Positions 1 through 11,614 of a stretch of DNA of 64,000 bases are shown in pieces. Position 1 is the stretch's first letter, and each line of letters begins with the position of its first letter. This DNA comes from Corythucha ciliata (lineage: Eukaryota > Arthropoda > Insecta > Hemiptera > Tingidae): assembly GCA_038030265.1 (NCBI GenBank), contig CM075940.1, positions 10,416,001 through 10,480,000 of the forward strand, read 5' to 3'. A program made the position numbers and the translations under genes. Under the pieces are notes generated by a model. It was given only the letters and a program-made list of their open reading frames with translations, was not told the DNA's origin and did no database searches.

Positions 1-205
1 AGAAGACTGCACATTTTTTTAAGCCTTTGAATGCTCTTTGAGAGCCTTCGAATGGCCACTTTGAAGTACTCGCACGTTAACCACGCCTTATTACTACTGA
101 AAACTCCTCCGGCGACGAGCTCCCAGCCCATCCTAGTCTCCTATATAGTAATTCTGGACCAAAACTTGTCAAAAACTACGATTTTCACCGCCTTTTGCGG
201 TAATT

Positions 206-395
206 TTTGGTCTATTGTATCAAGAGAATATGATGAGCTGGGAGCTCGGCTTCGAAGCAATTTTTGTCTATAATTTGATGGGTGTGGCTTAATAAATTTG
301 CATAAAATTTCCTCGTGGATATTGAGCGCTCTAAAGTGGGCCCAAATTGCTCTCGAGAGTAATATTTGACACACCTAGAAATGTCGATCTCTCAA
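206..395 (+). repeat. Diverged direct repeat, copy 1
   Basis: This stretch aligns by eye with 1056-1225 in the same orientation. Shared blocks include GAGAATATG, GCATAAAAT, AAGTGGGCC, AATTGCTC and CCTAGAAATG. I see no coding potential. The rest of 1-1055 is unremarkable AT-rich sequence. Confidence 0.6.
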
Positions 396-1055
396 CCCAT
401 ATAGAACGCTCAAAATCGCTCTCTAATTGTAGTCACATGTTTGACCACTTTACGGCAAAAAAAAAACCTCCGGTTGAGGACCTCCTAATAAATTCTATTC
501 TCCTGGTCATTGAGGTTGAAATCTTGTCAAACGACGATTTCACCCCTTTTGACTTATTATTTCTCAATAATAAGTCTTTGTAATCGTATCGCAAAAACAA
601 ATTTTTTTACCCCCCCTCAAAATTTGTAGTTTTACGTTTCAAAGTGCGTAGAATCCAAATCTGAAAAAAACAAAAAAATGTCCGTCCGCCGTCCGGGCCA
701 TATCTTGCCCTAGGATTGCTCGAAAAAACTCGTTCTTTCGCACATAGACTCCATTTGGGATCTAGTTGGTCCTAACATCTGATCAGTTTAATCAAATAAC
801 TCCCTGGGGTTTTATGGGTCAAAAGCGGGTCCAAAATGGGGATTTTCAAAGGATTTGGGATCATAGGAGTGTGGGGTGTCGATTTTCATGTAATTTCAAG
901 CCGGATTTGACTAAATACATGAATAATAAACCCATAAACAGTCAAAATAATAAGGCATTGTTCGATAATTCGCAGCGTTTTTTCTACGGATTAGCGCTGT
1001 TTCTCAGTTTGAGCCTCGATTCTTTCTCTCTAGTGTAATGCTAATGCAGCGATTT

Positions 1056-1225
1056 TCAGTCTTTTGTATTAGGAGAATATGTTGTGTTAGGAGTTCGGCT
1101 CGGAAAGGGGTTTTTCTTTCAATTGGGGAAAAGGGCATAAAATTCATACGTGGTTATAAAGCGTTCCAAGTGGGCCAAAATTGCTCCCGAGAGTGATATA
1201 GGAAACTCCTAGAAATGTTCGATGT
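1056..1225 (+). repeat. Diverged direct repeat, copy 2
   Basis: Second copy of the repeat at 206-395. It ends exactly where the 13-bp minisatellite begins (about 1228), while copy 1 has no minisatellite at the matching position. The expansion therefore arose in, or was inserted at the end of, only one copy. Confidence 0.6.
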
Positions 1226-1227
1226 GC

Positions 1228-2168
1228 AATACCAAATACCAATACCAAATACCAATACCAAATACCAATACCAAATACCAATACCAAATACCAATACCAA
1301 ATACCAATACCAAATACCAATACCAAATACCAATACCAAATACCAATACCAAATACCAATACCAAATACCAATACCAAATACCAATACCAAATACCAATA
1401 CCATATACCAAATATCAATACCAAATACCGATACCAAATACCAATACCAAATACCAATACCAAATACCAATACCAAATACCAATACCAAATACCAATACC
1501 AAATACCAATACCAAATACCAATACCAAATACCAATACGAAATACCAATACCAAATACCAATACCAAATACCAATACCAAATACCAATACCAAATACCAA
1601 TACCAAATACCAATACCAAATACCAATACCAAATACCAATACCAAATACCAATACCAAATACCAATACCAAATACCAATACCAAATACCAATACCAAATA
1701 CCAATACCAAATACCAATACCAAATACCAATACCAAATACCAATACCAAATACCAATACCAAATACCAATACCAAATACCAATACCAAATACCAATACCA
1801 AATACCAATACCAAATACCAATACCAATACCAATACCAATACCAAATACCAATACCAAATACCAATACCAAATACCAATACCAAATACCAATACCAAATA
1901 CCAATACCAAATACCAATACCAAATACCAATACCAAATACCAATACCAAATACCAATACCAAATACCAATACCAAATACCAATACCAAATACCAATACCA
2001 AATACCAATACCAAATACCAATACCAAATACCAATACCAAATACCAATACCAAATACCAATACCAAATAACAATACCAAATACCAATACCAAATACCAAT
2101 ACCAAATACCAATACCAAATACCAATACCAAATACCAATACCAAATACCAATACCAAATACCAATACC
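1228..2168 (+). repeat. 13-bp minisatellite (AAATACCAATACC)n
   Basis: About 72 head-to-tail copies of AAATACCAATACC, which is two AATACC hexamers plus one A. The array is very homogeneous, with scattered single-base variants at about 1404-1436, 1540 and 2068. Near 1820-1845 one stretch loses the extra A and becomes pure AATACC hexamers, which suggests the 13-mer grew from a hexamer. Because 13 is not a multiple of 3, every frame stays open on both strands, producing long artificial ORFs with a 13-residue period. These are not genes. Confidence 0.97.
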
Positions 2169-3480
2169 TAACGAGTTATAAGTTACTCGTTATAAAGAGT
2201 TAGTAAGAGTATAAGAGAATAATTCATGGAGAAGTGCAGGGTACGTGGTCCAGATTTGATGTCAAAAATTGTTTAAACTTCAATTCTGAATAAACGTCTT
2301 TTGAAACTGTACACGCCAGGCATATTTGCACACCAAGAAGTGTGCCTTGCTCGGCCACGTCTGAATGGGAGTAGGAATGCTCGCAGTTGATTCCATATTT
2401 GGAGTGAAGCGGGAAAAGTAGTCAAATATTGGTACGCTTTTGGTCCATTTTTCAAAGTGTTTAGATTTGAGCCGCACGCGGCTTGTGAGTTCCTTTTGGC
2501 CATGCTGAATTCAGAACTGCAATGCCAAATTGGGTATTGGTTCCATTGGTTGGTATTGGTTGGTTTGGGTTACAAAACGTCCGTGGGTTTCTATAGGGCC
2601 TAGTGAGGTTTCCAAGGGATGAATTCAGTAAATTATTGGGTTAATAGTACTTTATTATAAGTTCGTAGCATTTTATTGTATCACACTCGTGTTGTCACAA
2701 AAAACAGTAAAATCTGTTTACGTTGACGTTAAATCCGTCAGGTCACAAATTGAACGAGGAAAAATCTTATTGCTAGTGAATTACGAATACATGAGACTAG
2801 AATCGTTTGAAAATAAACTAATTAATAAATTACTCGATTAAGAATATTGACTTGGCATTTAAGGATAAAGGAAGAGCGCACGCGCTTGATGACCATTTGT
2901 CATAAATGACTAGAAAACTACGTTACTTTGTCTGCTCCAACCAGCCTTTTGTTAGGATTGGGCTTGAGGTGTCTCTGGTCGGAAGAAGCATGCCTATGCT
3001 GATATTTGAGATTTTCAAGGGGGCGGCCCGTAAATTCGCCCCCCTCCCGCTCCGCTATTCTGGGTGGTTTGTTTTTAAACCATAAATTCATGCTTCATGG
3101 GGCATTATGAACAGTTGAAGTAACAAAACTGAAAACAGAAGCTCAGCTTTTAGAAATACCTATGAGTCCGAGTGTTTAATTTCCTATGAATTTTGTAATT
3201 TTGCGTCCTTTTGGCACCATTTGTTTACTCCCTACACATCGCTAAGGTGCCCAGTAAGTCTTTTAAACATTTTTGGCACTATTTCCATTTCTTTTTCAGT
3301 TCTACTTCAATTTTGTCACCATTTTGTAGTGTCGCTTTAATTTAAAAAATATCCAGGCGACGATAAAAGTAGATATATATGAGGTGCCACGCTATGACTA
3401 AATGTAGAAAAATACTGAATCTCTTTCCAAAAATCGGATTCAGACTGACTCGGAACGGATGGGGGAGAAAAAAAAACTTG
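2169..3480. other. Intergenic, no gene recognised
   Basis: No convincing exon is seen. At 2530-2575 there are GGTATTGGTT-like words, the reverse complement of the nearby minisatellite motif. At about 2441-2490 is a fragment of a dispersed repeat also seen at 36195-36250 and 51289-51330 (shared words TTTTTCAAAGTG and GGATTTGA). The rest probably includes the 3' UTR of the forkhead gene on the minus strand. Confidence 0.5.
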
Positions 3481-6212
3481 TTAAATTTTTGAGTCGATGA
3501 GTTCGTATGGCTGAAATCCGAGCTCCAGCATGTCCGCGAAGAAAAGGTGATCGTTCAATAGAGGGTCCGAGTGATCCATAATATCGTCTTCAATGACGAG
3601 AGGAGCTAATCATACGATCAAAATGAACAAACTGACTTCTTTTTGTTTTCAGAGTTGACTTTACCTGTTGTCAAATCACGGTTGATGAATTCAACCTGAA
3701 CCTTGGCGTCTGCGACACTTTCCAAAATATCGGACGATCCGTGAATGAAACTCGACTCTGGTGAAAATGACGCTGAATCGTTGGTTTCATCGTTTAACAT
3801 GATGCTTCTTGTCGCCACTTCAAGCTCGTCCTCTTCTTTACGTTGAACCGATTTTCTTTTTCGATCGTCTTTAACTGTTTTCTTCAGCGACTGCTGCAAA
3901 ATAAAATGTGATCGGTTGTACAGCGCAAATGCTCGGGGACAATTCGTGGTTTATGAACGATTTACCCATTTTTTGTATTCGTCATCGTAGTCTTTGTTCA
4001 GAGTCCAATAGTGACCGCTATTGCACTTGTTGCCTTTTCTGAACTGAGGATTTATGCTGAGATTGTGACGAATAGAGTTTTTCCAACGTCCGTCGTTTTT
4101 CTTGTAGTAAGGAAATCTTTGGCTAAAATCAGAAGAATATTGATCGTTCGGACTAATTTCAGGGCTGAATAGCCGGTCATGGATAGAGGTAAAATTGGCC
4201 GAGATGTGAGGTTTTTGGGGATTAATTTACAGTTTCTGAGTGGATCAGTGGGTTTCCTGGAGAGGAAAACTACAGGTTTTTCGGGTTCCTGATAAACTGA
4301 TCACTGCCTAGCAATAACGTCCTTGTGATGTGACACACGAGCCAGCTATTTCGTCTTCTGTTGTCAAACTATAGGAGTTTTCAGTGCAAAACTCATGGCA
4401 CGAACCTTCTTGGTAGGGTAGGGGGTGACTGAGGCGATTGCCCGCACAAAAACCTTTCCCTCATCATATGCATTCCATTTCAGAAATTTAGAAACTTTGG
4501 CCTTAAGATTGTTTTAAACAAAAAAAAAAATTGAGCCCCCCCCCCCAATCATCACTTAATTCTCGTAATTTGGCTTCAGAAACTGTTTTTCCTCCACCGA
4601 ACAGACCGATTTTCGTAGGAAACAGTCAATTTCTCCCTAAAAACCTGATAATCCGAAACGGAAACTTGGCTTTTTTTCGAACGAGACTGACTAATTCAAC
4701 CAGGAAACTGGGAATTTAGCCTCGGAACTGTTTTATTGGTTGGGCCACAACACTTGTGAAATAACCCCAAGAGCCCCCCCCCCCCACCACTCAGGGCCAA
4801 CTCACAATTTATCTCCTAGAAACAAACTATTTTCTCTTTGACAGTTTATTTAGGAACGAAAACGGTCAAAGCAGTAACGCGCTAGACCCATGAAATGATT
4901 CATTTTTTTTTTTTATTCAGTAGCCGCGAAGTCTTCTTTTTCTCTTCATAAAATGGTAGGATTGGCGATGCATGTGGGTGGAAATAGCCAACCTGAACGC
5001 TTGGCGTGAATTCCCTGCCTGTTCAAGTTTCTAAGGGTGATTGTGGTTTAGAGCAGTTAACCAACTCGATAACTGAATAAATGTGGGAAATTAAATCATT
5101 TAACGACTGAAACCCCAGATTTTGGGCCCGCTTTGACAAGTTTTACAGCATCCTATACCTGCCACGATTTTCTCGGTCCGCCATAATCACCCAATTTTTT
5201 TTTTTTTTTTTTAGTGGCTCAAGTGTGTAAAGGCGGTGACCCCCCCCCCCCGCCACGGTTAAACCGCACGCTTTTCCATGCAGTTGAACGTATCCCCCTT
5301 CCCCTCCATCCCTTAATTTTTCTGTCACGCAAATGCAGTTTTAAACTGCTATTGGATCATACACCTGGCTTTACCGAGAAGATTACACACTTCACCACGC
5401 TCCGTTGGTCTTCGATATTAAAACCATCATCGGCGGTACTGGCTCTTAAAACGTTGTTTGCATTTGTCACTCCCTTTTCCCTTCCCCACAGACTTTCTTA
5501 CACGCAAAGCTTTCGGGAGAGAAAAAAAACCCTAAAAGTTCTTGTTATATGTATATGAACAATTTTTAGGTCCACCTATTCTGCGTACTTTTCACGTCTT
5601 TGTTGTAAATAGCGTTACGTCTGTCATGATCACGATGCTCTCTTAACTTATGAATGAAAGTTTCACCGACAGACAGACCGACGGCATGCCGAAAACCACT
5701 TCTTTAAATGCTTCTGAAAATGGGTATCACGAATGTGAAGTCGATTTTTTTTTCACGAACACCATACTTTCTTTCCCTACGGGAACATGGAAGTAAAAAA
5801 GGACATTCCGGGATCGAATGTGATTTCGTTGAGTGAAAAATGATGGGGTAGGTGGTGGTGGGGGATGAATCGATAGCGTTAGTGCTAGTCACTGAACGGT
5901 ACCAAAGATGGTAATCTTAAAACTAGGTAGTAATAAATAAATAAATAAACAAAACAAATTACACACTTACTTGATCCAATCGTAAATTTCAGAAACGGTC
6001 ATTTCACCGTTCTCTCGAAGAGCAGCTTCAATCAATTCTGTGTAAGTCAAAGCCGGTTTTGCGTTGACATCCGATCCGCTGTACAATTTGACATTGGCCT
6101 CGTCCTGAAGTTTGACTTGAGTCGCACCGAAGGGCTCGTAGGTGTTTTTAATGATCTTGGCAGCGCTGAAGGTGACCAACCAGGAGAGGTCCTGATCTTG
6201 TATTTGGTCCAT
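3481..6212 (-). CDS. Forkhead-box (Fox) transcription factor, subfamily unassigned
   Basis: Four coding exons on the minus strand: 6212-5971, 4122-3966, 3893-3665 and 3605-3481. All have GT-AG junctions and compatible phases, giving 250 residues with the start at 6212 and TAA at 3483-3481. Residues about 52-133 form a forkhead DNA-binding domain, including TVSEIYDWINQRFPYYKK and the recognition-helix block WKNSIRHNLSINPQF, then GHYWTL. It should bind DNA in the nucleus as a monomer. A basic stretch, KKTVKDDRKRK, follows the domain and could be a nuclear localisation signal; the tail is acidic. The domain is divergent (KPALTY in place of the usual KPPYSY, and a short wing), so I cannot place it in FoxJ, N, M, O or another class. 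The first intron is 1.85 kb and carries poly-C tracts and dispersed repeats. An extra 5' exon is possible. Confidence 0.86.
4580..4765 (+). repeat. Dispersed repeat in forkhead intron 1
   Basis: Aligns by eye with 33345-33490. Shared words include AACCAG(G/A)AAACT, AATTT(A/G)GCCT and ACAC(T/G)TGTG. It is also rich in AAACTG blocks like those of array family C. Non-coding; flanked by poly-C tracts at about 4533 and 4776. Confidence 0.5.
5665..5805 (+). repeat. Dispersed repeat, copy 1
   Basis: Resembles 44000-44155. The strongest shared core is TTCCCTACGGGAACATGG followed by AAGTAAAAAA, within a longer, looser match (CAGACCGACGG-like words and a poly-T). No coding potential. It lies in the first intron of the forkhead gene. 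Confidence 0.55.
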
Positions 6213-7191
6213 GGTGGAATGGAAGCGAGAGCCACAGGTTTTTCCAGAGCTGGGGGGAGGGTGATTGGCGTTTAGGACTGAGAAAAACTATAAGCGTCGC
6301 TCTTATAAATACAATTAAACACTTCAAAATCCCCGTAGATCTACAAATTTAAACGGTGTCTTCATTATCAGCGAATTCTACAATAAAATTATATTAATTG
6401 GAAGTCCACAGGCCCCCAGTCTCTTCAGCATTTCCGGGATTTTTTTATCGCCTAATACATGGCTAGAACAGTCGTCCGTCCGTGCATTCAAGGCATTTAT
6501 AACGGACAAGGTTGAATTTTTATATTTTAATATTGTTTTGTTATTTTAGCAAAGAATAAAAATCACACTCGTAAGGAGAAAATGAATCACAGGCAGTAAA
6601 ATAAAACTGAAAACTAAATCATGCAAAATTATTCATACCAAAAATTTTCCAACAAATCAAGCTAAGCACTGAAATGCAAGGGAAAACATACCGGCGCAAG
6701 GAGAACTGAAAAGTTCTGCACGCTTCTTTGTCAGTTTTTCTACCCCTTGGTCGGTACATGGTACTGCCACCTCCCTTTCAACGTCACATATAAACGCCTC
6801 CCCCGATTTTCTATTGGATAAAAAGGTGCTACAAAAAAAAATGTTGGATTAAAATAATAATAAAGCGTGGGGGACTCGATAAAGACAAATTAGAGGTATA
6901 CAGGTGACCCTGCCATATGAGATTTTGCTTTCCCGTTTTCATTAAAAACTGACCAAAATTTCGAATTTTGAAGGCTCTGATGAATTGGTTTAATTTGACG
7001 TTTTTCCAAATTTCAACTTAATGATTTATAAGCTCGTTCAGAAGCTGGGGTCGAAAATACTGAATTTCACCAGGATGATTTAGACGAGTTTTCAATAATA
7101 GACCCCCCCCCGCCCCACCATCGACATTTTATTCGCGAAATCAGAAGCGTAAATACACGCAAAACAAAATTGGGAATGGTATGAATTTGAT
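6213..7191. other. Region upstream of the forkhead gene
   Basis: AT-rich sequence with no exon I can support. The promoter and any 5' UTR exon of the forkhead gene should lie here, but no convincing TATA box or initiator stands out. A poly-C run is at about 7102. Confidence 0.4.
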
Positions 7192-7368
7192 TATAATTTG
7201 AAAGATTTTGTCGCAGTCGCCTCCGGTTATAAAATTTCTTGATTGAATTGCTGACGTTTCGCCGTTCATGGCACGTTCACAGCTATATACGGTGAAACGT
7301 TACCTACCAATTAAGTTAAGACATTTTATATAACCGGAGCCGACTGCGACAAAATCTTACAAATTATA
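7192..7368. mobile_element. Fold-back MITE-like element, about 177 bp
   Basis: A near-perfect palindrome. The left arm, TATAATTTGAAAGATTTTGT through CGCAGTCGCCTCCGGTTATA, is the reverse complement of the right arm ending CGACAAAATCTTACAAATTATA. The centre contains a second inverted pair, ACGTTTCGCCGT and ACGGTGAAACGT, so the whole unit can fold into one hairpin with a short loop. It has no ORF and is probably a non-autonomous DNA transposon. No target duplication is obvious because the ends are themselves AT palindromes. Confidence 0.8.
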
Positions 7369-7739
7369 CATTGATGGCCTCAGATAACAAAGAAAGGCAT
7401 GAATTTGTGAGCTTTATACATATATGTTTACCCCCCCCCCCAATTAATCCAAATACTTGAATTATTTATCTTTAAAAGTACGTAATTACCAATGTATGCA
7501 CGGATAGTCGTTTGAGGACACGCGATAACTTACAAATCTGTACCAGAAGACGGCTGGGGGTAGGACGGTAGAACGCTAAATCGATCAAAAGGGATTCTCC
7601 CCGTCATTCCCTGCTGTTTTTGGCAGCTTTGGCCCCTTTTTCAGGGATCACGAATTTTCCCGCAGACGGCGACCACGACGCGACGATCGACAGCCCTCTG
7701 AAGTCAAAGGCGAAGAGCCCGGTGACGCAGGGCTGCGGT

Positions 7740-8340
7740 TGTTTTAAAATTACGAATCGAGAAAATCGACCGAATCTAACGACACCACGAATCACGAAAC
7801 GCTCATTTTTTTTTTTTGCTTCGTTTTGAGAGGTTTTGCTCACTAAAAAATCAATTCCTAAAGCATCCAAAAAGTAATTTGCGGGTTTTGCTCTCGTAAA
7901 AAGACATTTTAAAGGGTTTCCTCACTGAAAAATCAATCTCGCAGGCTTTAGAGTAGCATTGTCACAGGATTTGCTCGTATAAAGCGATTTCAGGGGTTTC
8001 GCCCTAAAAAAAAAAAATTGTAGCAGGTCTGCGTACCTCGTATGTGCATAACGTTTTGCGTATTTACTTACTTTTCTCAACCCCCCACACCACAGATGAG
8101 AAGGACAGGGGCCTCCTCCACATCCAAAACCAAACCTCGCCCAGAAGGCAGCGCGCAGGCGCTCTGAGCTCCTTTTTGCATTTAAACGAATCGCTCACTA
8201 TACACCTCGAGTAAAACGTGATCCACGTTAAAAAAAAATAAAAAAATAGCAGGTTTCGCTTATTCAACAACCACTATTTTGCTCGCGAAAAAAGCTACTT
8301 CGCCAGTTTTACTGACTAAAAAAGCAGTTTCTCTTAGCTC
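7740..8340 (+). repeat. Degenerate tandem array, family E (about 35-bp unit)
   Basis: Loose repeats of a phrase like GGTTTTGCTCACTAAAAAA followed by GCAATTT. Similar units occur at 14530-15105 (same strand) and, reversed, at 41400-41700 and 54800-54860. The array is split by the inverted-repeat element at 8042-8230. No gene. Confidence 0.55.
8042..8230. mobile_element. Short TIR element, copy 1
   Basis: The left end, GCATAACGTTTTGCG, and the right end, GTAAAACGTGATCCACGTTA, are imperfect inverted repeats. The interior (AGAAGGCAGCGC, CTCTGAG, CCTTTTTGCATTT, CTCACTATACACCTCGAG) is shared with 48414-48583 in the same orientation. No ORF: a MITE-like element of about 190 bp inserted in a family E array. 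Confidence 0.72.
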
Positions 8341-8771
8341 GGAAAGCCATATCGTGATTTCGCGAAAAGAACAAGTGAGTCCGTAAGACAATTGTTGTTG
8401 AGAGGAGCCGCAGTCCCTCGAAACTGCTCTTTAGAATAACGCCAACACCCTCAGGGCCGGATTTAGAGAACGAGAGGCCCCTACTGGCTGCATGATTGAG
8501 AAGAGCCCCATTTTTCCACATGTGCAAGACAATTCCCTTCAGGTTATACTGGGTGGTTTTCATGGATTAGTTAATGAAACGTCATAAAAATATTCCGGGA
8601 GCCCACCGTATGAAAAAAAACCGGGTCATTTAGATCGTGTCTGGCACCTGCGCAGTTTTTTTTTATGGTCTAGGTCTAGGAGATGACACTTCAGAGGTCG
8701 CCAGACATTTTCCGAGGGGCTCGCACAACAGAGCTATAGCTGTTGGCAAACACACCTTTTTTTTTAGGGCG

Positions 8772-9235
8772 CATAGATTCATTTTTTTACATTTTTAAGA
8801 CGTGAATAGCCCGTTTTGATTATCAGTGCGGCCATTTTTAGGGCGTGAATAGTCAATTTTACCATTTTTTCGACGAAAAATAGTCAGTTTTGTCATTCTT
8901 GAGACAAGAATGGCCAGTCAAGCCATCATCAGGGCTTGCACTGCCGGTTGCGGGTTGTTTTGTATGTCGCAAAAAGTAAGTTTAGCCATTTTCAAGGCTT
9001 TGAATGGTCAGTTTAGCCATTTTTCGAACGTCAGTTGTCAGTTTTTTGGCATTTCGAGGGCTCGAATCGTCATTTTTGAACATTTTCTACGTGCGAATGG
9101 CTAGTTTGGCCATTTTTGGAGTTTGCATGGTCGGTTTTGCCATTTTCAGGGCTAGTATCGCTACGTTGAGCATTTTTAAGGGTCGAACTGCCAGTTTAGC
9201 TGTTTTTGTACCACAGTGTATACTCATTTTTGCCT
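8772..9235 (+). repeat. Degenerate tandem array, family B (about 36-bp unit)
   Basis: Repeats of GAATGGTCAGTTTAGCCATT with TTTAGGGC-type spacers. The same family occurs reversed at 48600-49575 and 54330-54485. Two short ORFs here are by-products of the repeat. Confidence 0.75.
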
Positions 9236-9454
9236 GAATTAAAAATATATCTGTACAGAACTAGCGCGGTACCAGGTGTGTGCCTTCTTCTCGCCCTCAT
9301 TTGATGCCCAGGAGTGCACATTGCCAGGATAGACCAATCAGGACTTCAGGGAAGTGACCTGGCACGTGCAAGTCCTGGTGGCCTTGCCAGCTGGTTGAGG
9401 CCGACACGCTACCTATATACCCGGTTAACGGTAATAAGTCCTTTTTTGTCAATA

Positions 9455-10395
9455 AGACGCGAATTGTGGTTTTCTCATTTTTAGCCGCGAATTATAGCGT
9501 TTTTAGTGTAACTTTAGGCATCAATAAGCGTTATTTTTAAATTACTATCTATAAATAAGGAGTTTTCCCAATTTCAGTCATGAACCGAGTTTTTCTGAAT
9601 TTCTACCGCGAATTAGCAAATTTTTTCAATTTTACACCACGAATTAGCCAATTTCATCAATTTTAGCTGTAATTTAGCAATTTTTTAACTTTTGGCTTCT
9701 CTATTTTAGCAACGAAGTTGTCTTGAGAGGACGATAATTGTGTTTCCGTGAATTAGAATTAGCATTTTCTCGATATTATCGTGGTACATGGACTAGCTGT
9801 TTTTCTCAATTTTAGCCGCGAATTTGCTCTTTTTCTCCATTTTATACTGTGAATTAGACATTTTTATTAATTTTTGCCGCAATTTAGTGATTTTTTCACA
9901 TTTAGCTGTGAATTAACGCTTTTTTTCTATTTTAGCCAAAACGTTCCTTCTAAGAAGACGAGGGTTTCTCAATTCTAGCCGTGAATTAGCGATTTTCCCC
10001 AATGTTGACGGAAGGATGTCCCCATCCGGATGTTTTCTAATCTTAGCTGATAATTCGCGACTTTTCTCAATTTCAGCCACGAATTAGCACTTTTGGCTCG
10101 ATATCAGCCACCAACCAACGTTTTTAGCAGCTAAATAGCCATTTTTCCTTATTTTACCAGTCAATTGGAGTTTTTCTTCGCCGTTTCTACTCTTTATCCG
10201 TGAATTAGCATGTTTTCTCAATTTGATCCCCCCCCCCTTTATAGCCCCCTTCTCTTGCTACCACCATTGACACCTTAGCGCTTTGGTGTTTTTATTAATT
10301 CACCCAGTGAATAAGCCATTTTTCTCAACTTCAGCCGGGAATTATCGTTTTTCCTAATTTTAGTAGCTAATTAGCGCTTTTTCCCACTTTTGTCC
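9455..10395 (+). repeat. Degenerate tandem array, family A (about 28-31-bp unit)
   Basis: More than 25 diverged units around the phrase TTTTAGCCGCGAATTAGCG plus a T-rich spacer (CTTTTTCTCAA). It is the most abundant array family in the window: also 31030-32270, 41705-42350, 44265-44920 and 62190-62895 on this strand, and 15455-15930 and 36720-38450 reversed. Confidence 0.85.
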
Positions 10396-10470
10396 AGAGG
10401 CCCCCCGATTGGCCGGGGCCCCTGTGCTATGCAGCTGCCTATAGTCTGCCCAGGCATTAGTCCGGCCGTG

Positions 10471-11614
10471 AACCCCATTTTAGGGAGTCCAAACCAACGA
10501 TATTAATTTCTCTAAATGCCCATAATCCGCGAAATTGAGGTTTAAGGGGGTTGAAATCCTCGTATTCAAGCCATCAACGTTGCAGTTATATAAGACCAAC
10601 CGTAGTTTTGTCAGGTTTGAATGCAGGAAACAAAGGGGTGGGGACTTCCCGCCGGTCTTTCCCAGTCGGCGGGTGGCTGGAGCGGGGTTATGGGTTTATT
10701 GGGCATTTCTGAGGCTAAATTGTCAAAATATGGGCTTTATACGTGTTAGCGTTTAGTTGTTAATAACTTCGGGTAAATGCCACCTATTCCAAACTTGAAA
10801 TACAAGTTTTGGAGACTAATTCTCAGTTCTGTGGACAAACAATAAGTTTCATAGGCTGAATTGCTGGTCTCTATTACTGTTAGGACAAAGTTCTTCGCTT
10901 TTGATGGAAAAAGCTTTTTATTTGTATAGAATTAGACAATCTCGTTCAAAAAAATTGATTGAAGAAGAGATCGAGCAACCTACGAGAATAATGTGAACGG
11001 TTTAGGGGCCCCCGCGCCTGGGTGCCAAATGACTCTCTTGATCCGCCGCTTATGACTTGGATGCCTGCGATTAAAGCGCCGTTATAGGGAATTTGACCTT
11101 ATTCTTATTCTCTGATGTTCTGGGATTGTTCTTACGGCGTGGGAAAATACTGAAATCTAGCCGGGATTCTCCCGGGAAAAATGGGGCAAATTTTCAAATG
11201 TGATTTTGCTGTGGGCAGACATTTTGTGCCTACTCAGCGATTCAATTTACTTCAACCAAACGAATATATTTTCTTTTATTTCATTTGTTTCAACAGACTC
11301 TGAAGTGAAATTCAATTTTCTTTTTTATTGAGCAACTCACAAGAGTTACCCCCCTCCCCTACAACCCATCAAATTTGGAAGGGCCGTAAAGGAAAAACAC
11401 CGCTTTGTTTTTGGACTTTCCCACAACGCCCGTTTTTGTTGCAAATCAGAAAGGAGGGGTTTTTCCAGGAATGCCCTCCCTTTTTGCATTGAAGTCATAA
11501 AAACAAAAAGCGTTCCTTCACTTTCGTTTAAAAAGCAATCAGACGTCAAGGAGCGGCGTTAAACGGTGATTGAAGTGCTTTAGAGACGGTGTGCGCGAGT
11601 TTTCACGGTTGACC
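10471..11614. other. Intergenic, upstream of the Kazal gene
   Basis: No exon supported. The final part should hold the promoter of the Kazal gene. A TATA-like TTATTTT is present but not at a position I can defend. Confidence 0.4.

Larger units (their letters stand above)
8452..10470 (+). mobile_element. hAT-like non-autonomous element carrying tandem arrays
   Basis: The left end reads CAGGGCCGGATTTAG, followed by GAGGCCCC. The right end, reverse-complemented, reads CACGGCCGGACTAATG, followed further in by GGGGCCCC. Ends starting CAG and rich in GGCC/GGCCCC are typical of hAT-like elements. The flanking 8-mers are AACACCCT (8444-8451) and AACCCCAT (10471-10478), matching at 6 of 8, which could be a decayed 8-bp target duplication. 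I see no transposase. The interior is almost wholly arrays B (8772-9235) and A (9455-10395). Assigning the two ends to one element is an inference. Confidence 0.55.

Noticed and set aside
1144..2171. Several long ORFs (up to 337 codons) on both strands
   Set aside because: They exist only because the 13-bp minisatellite lacks stops in any frame.
5214..5558. 114-codon ORF in forkhead intron 1
   Set aside because: Starts in a poly-C tract and shows no domain; it lies on the opposite strand within an intron.
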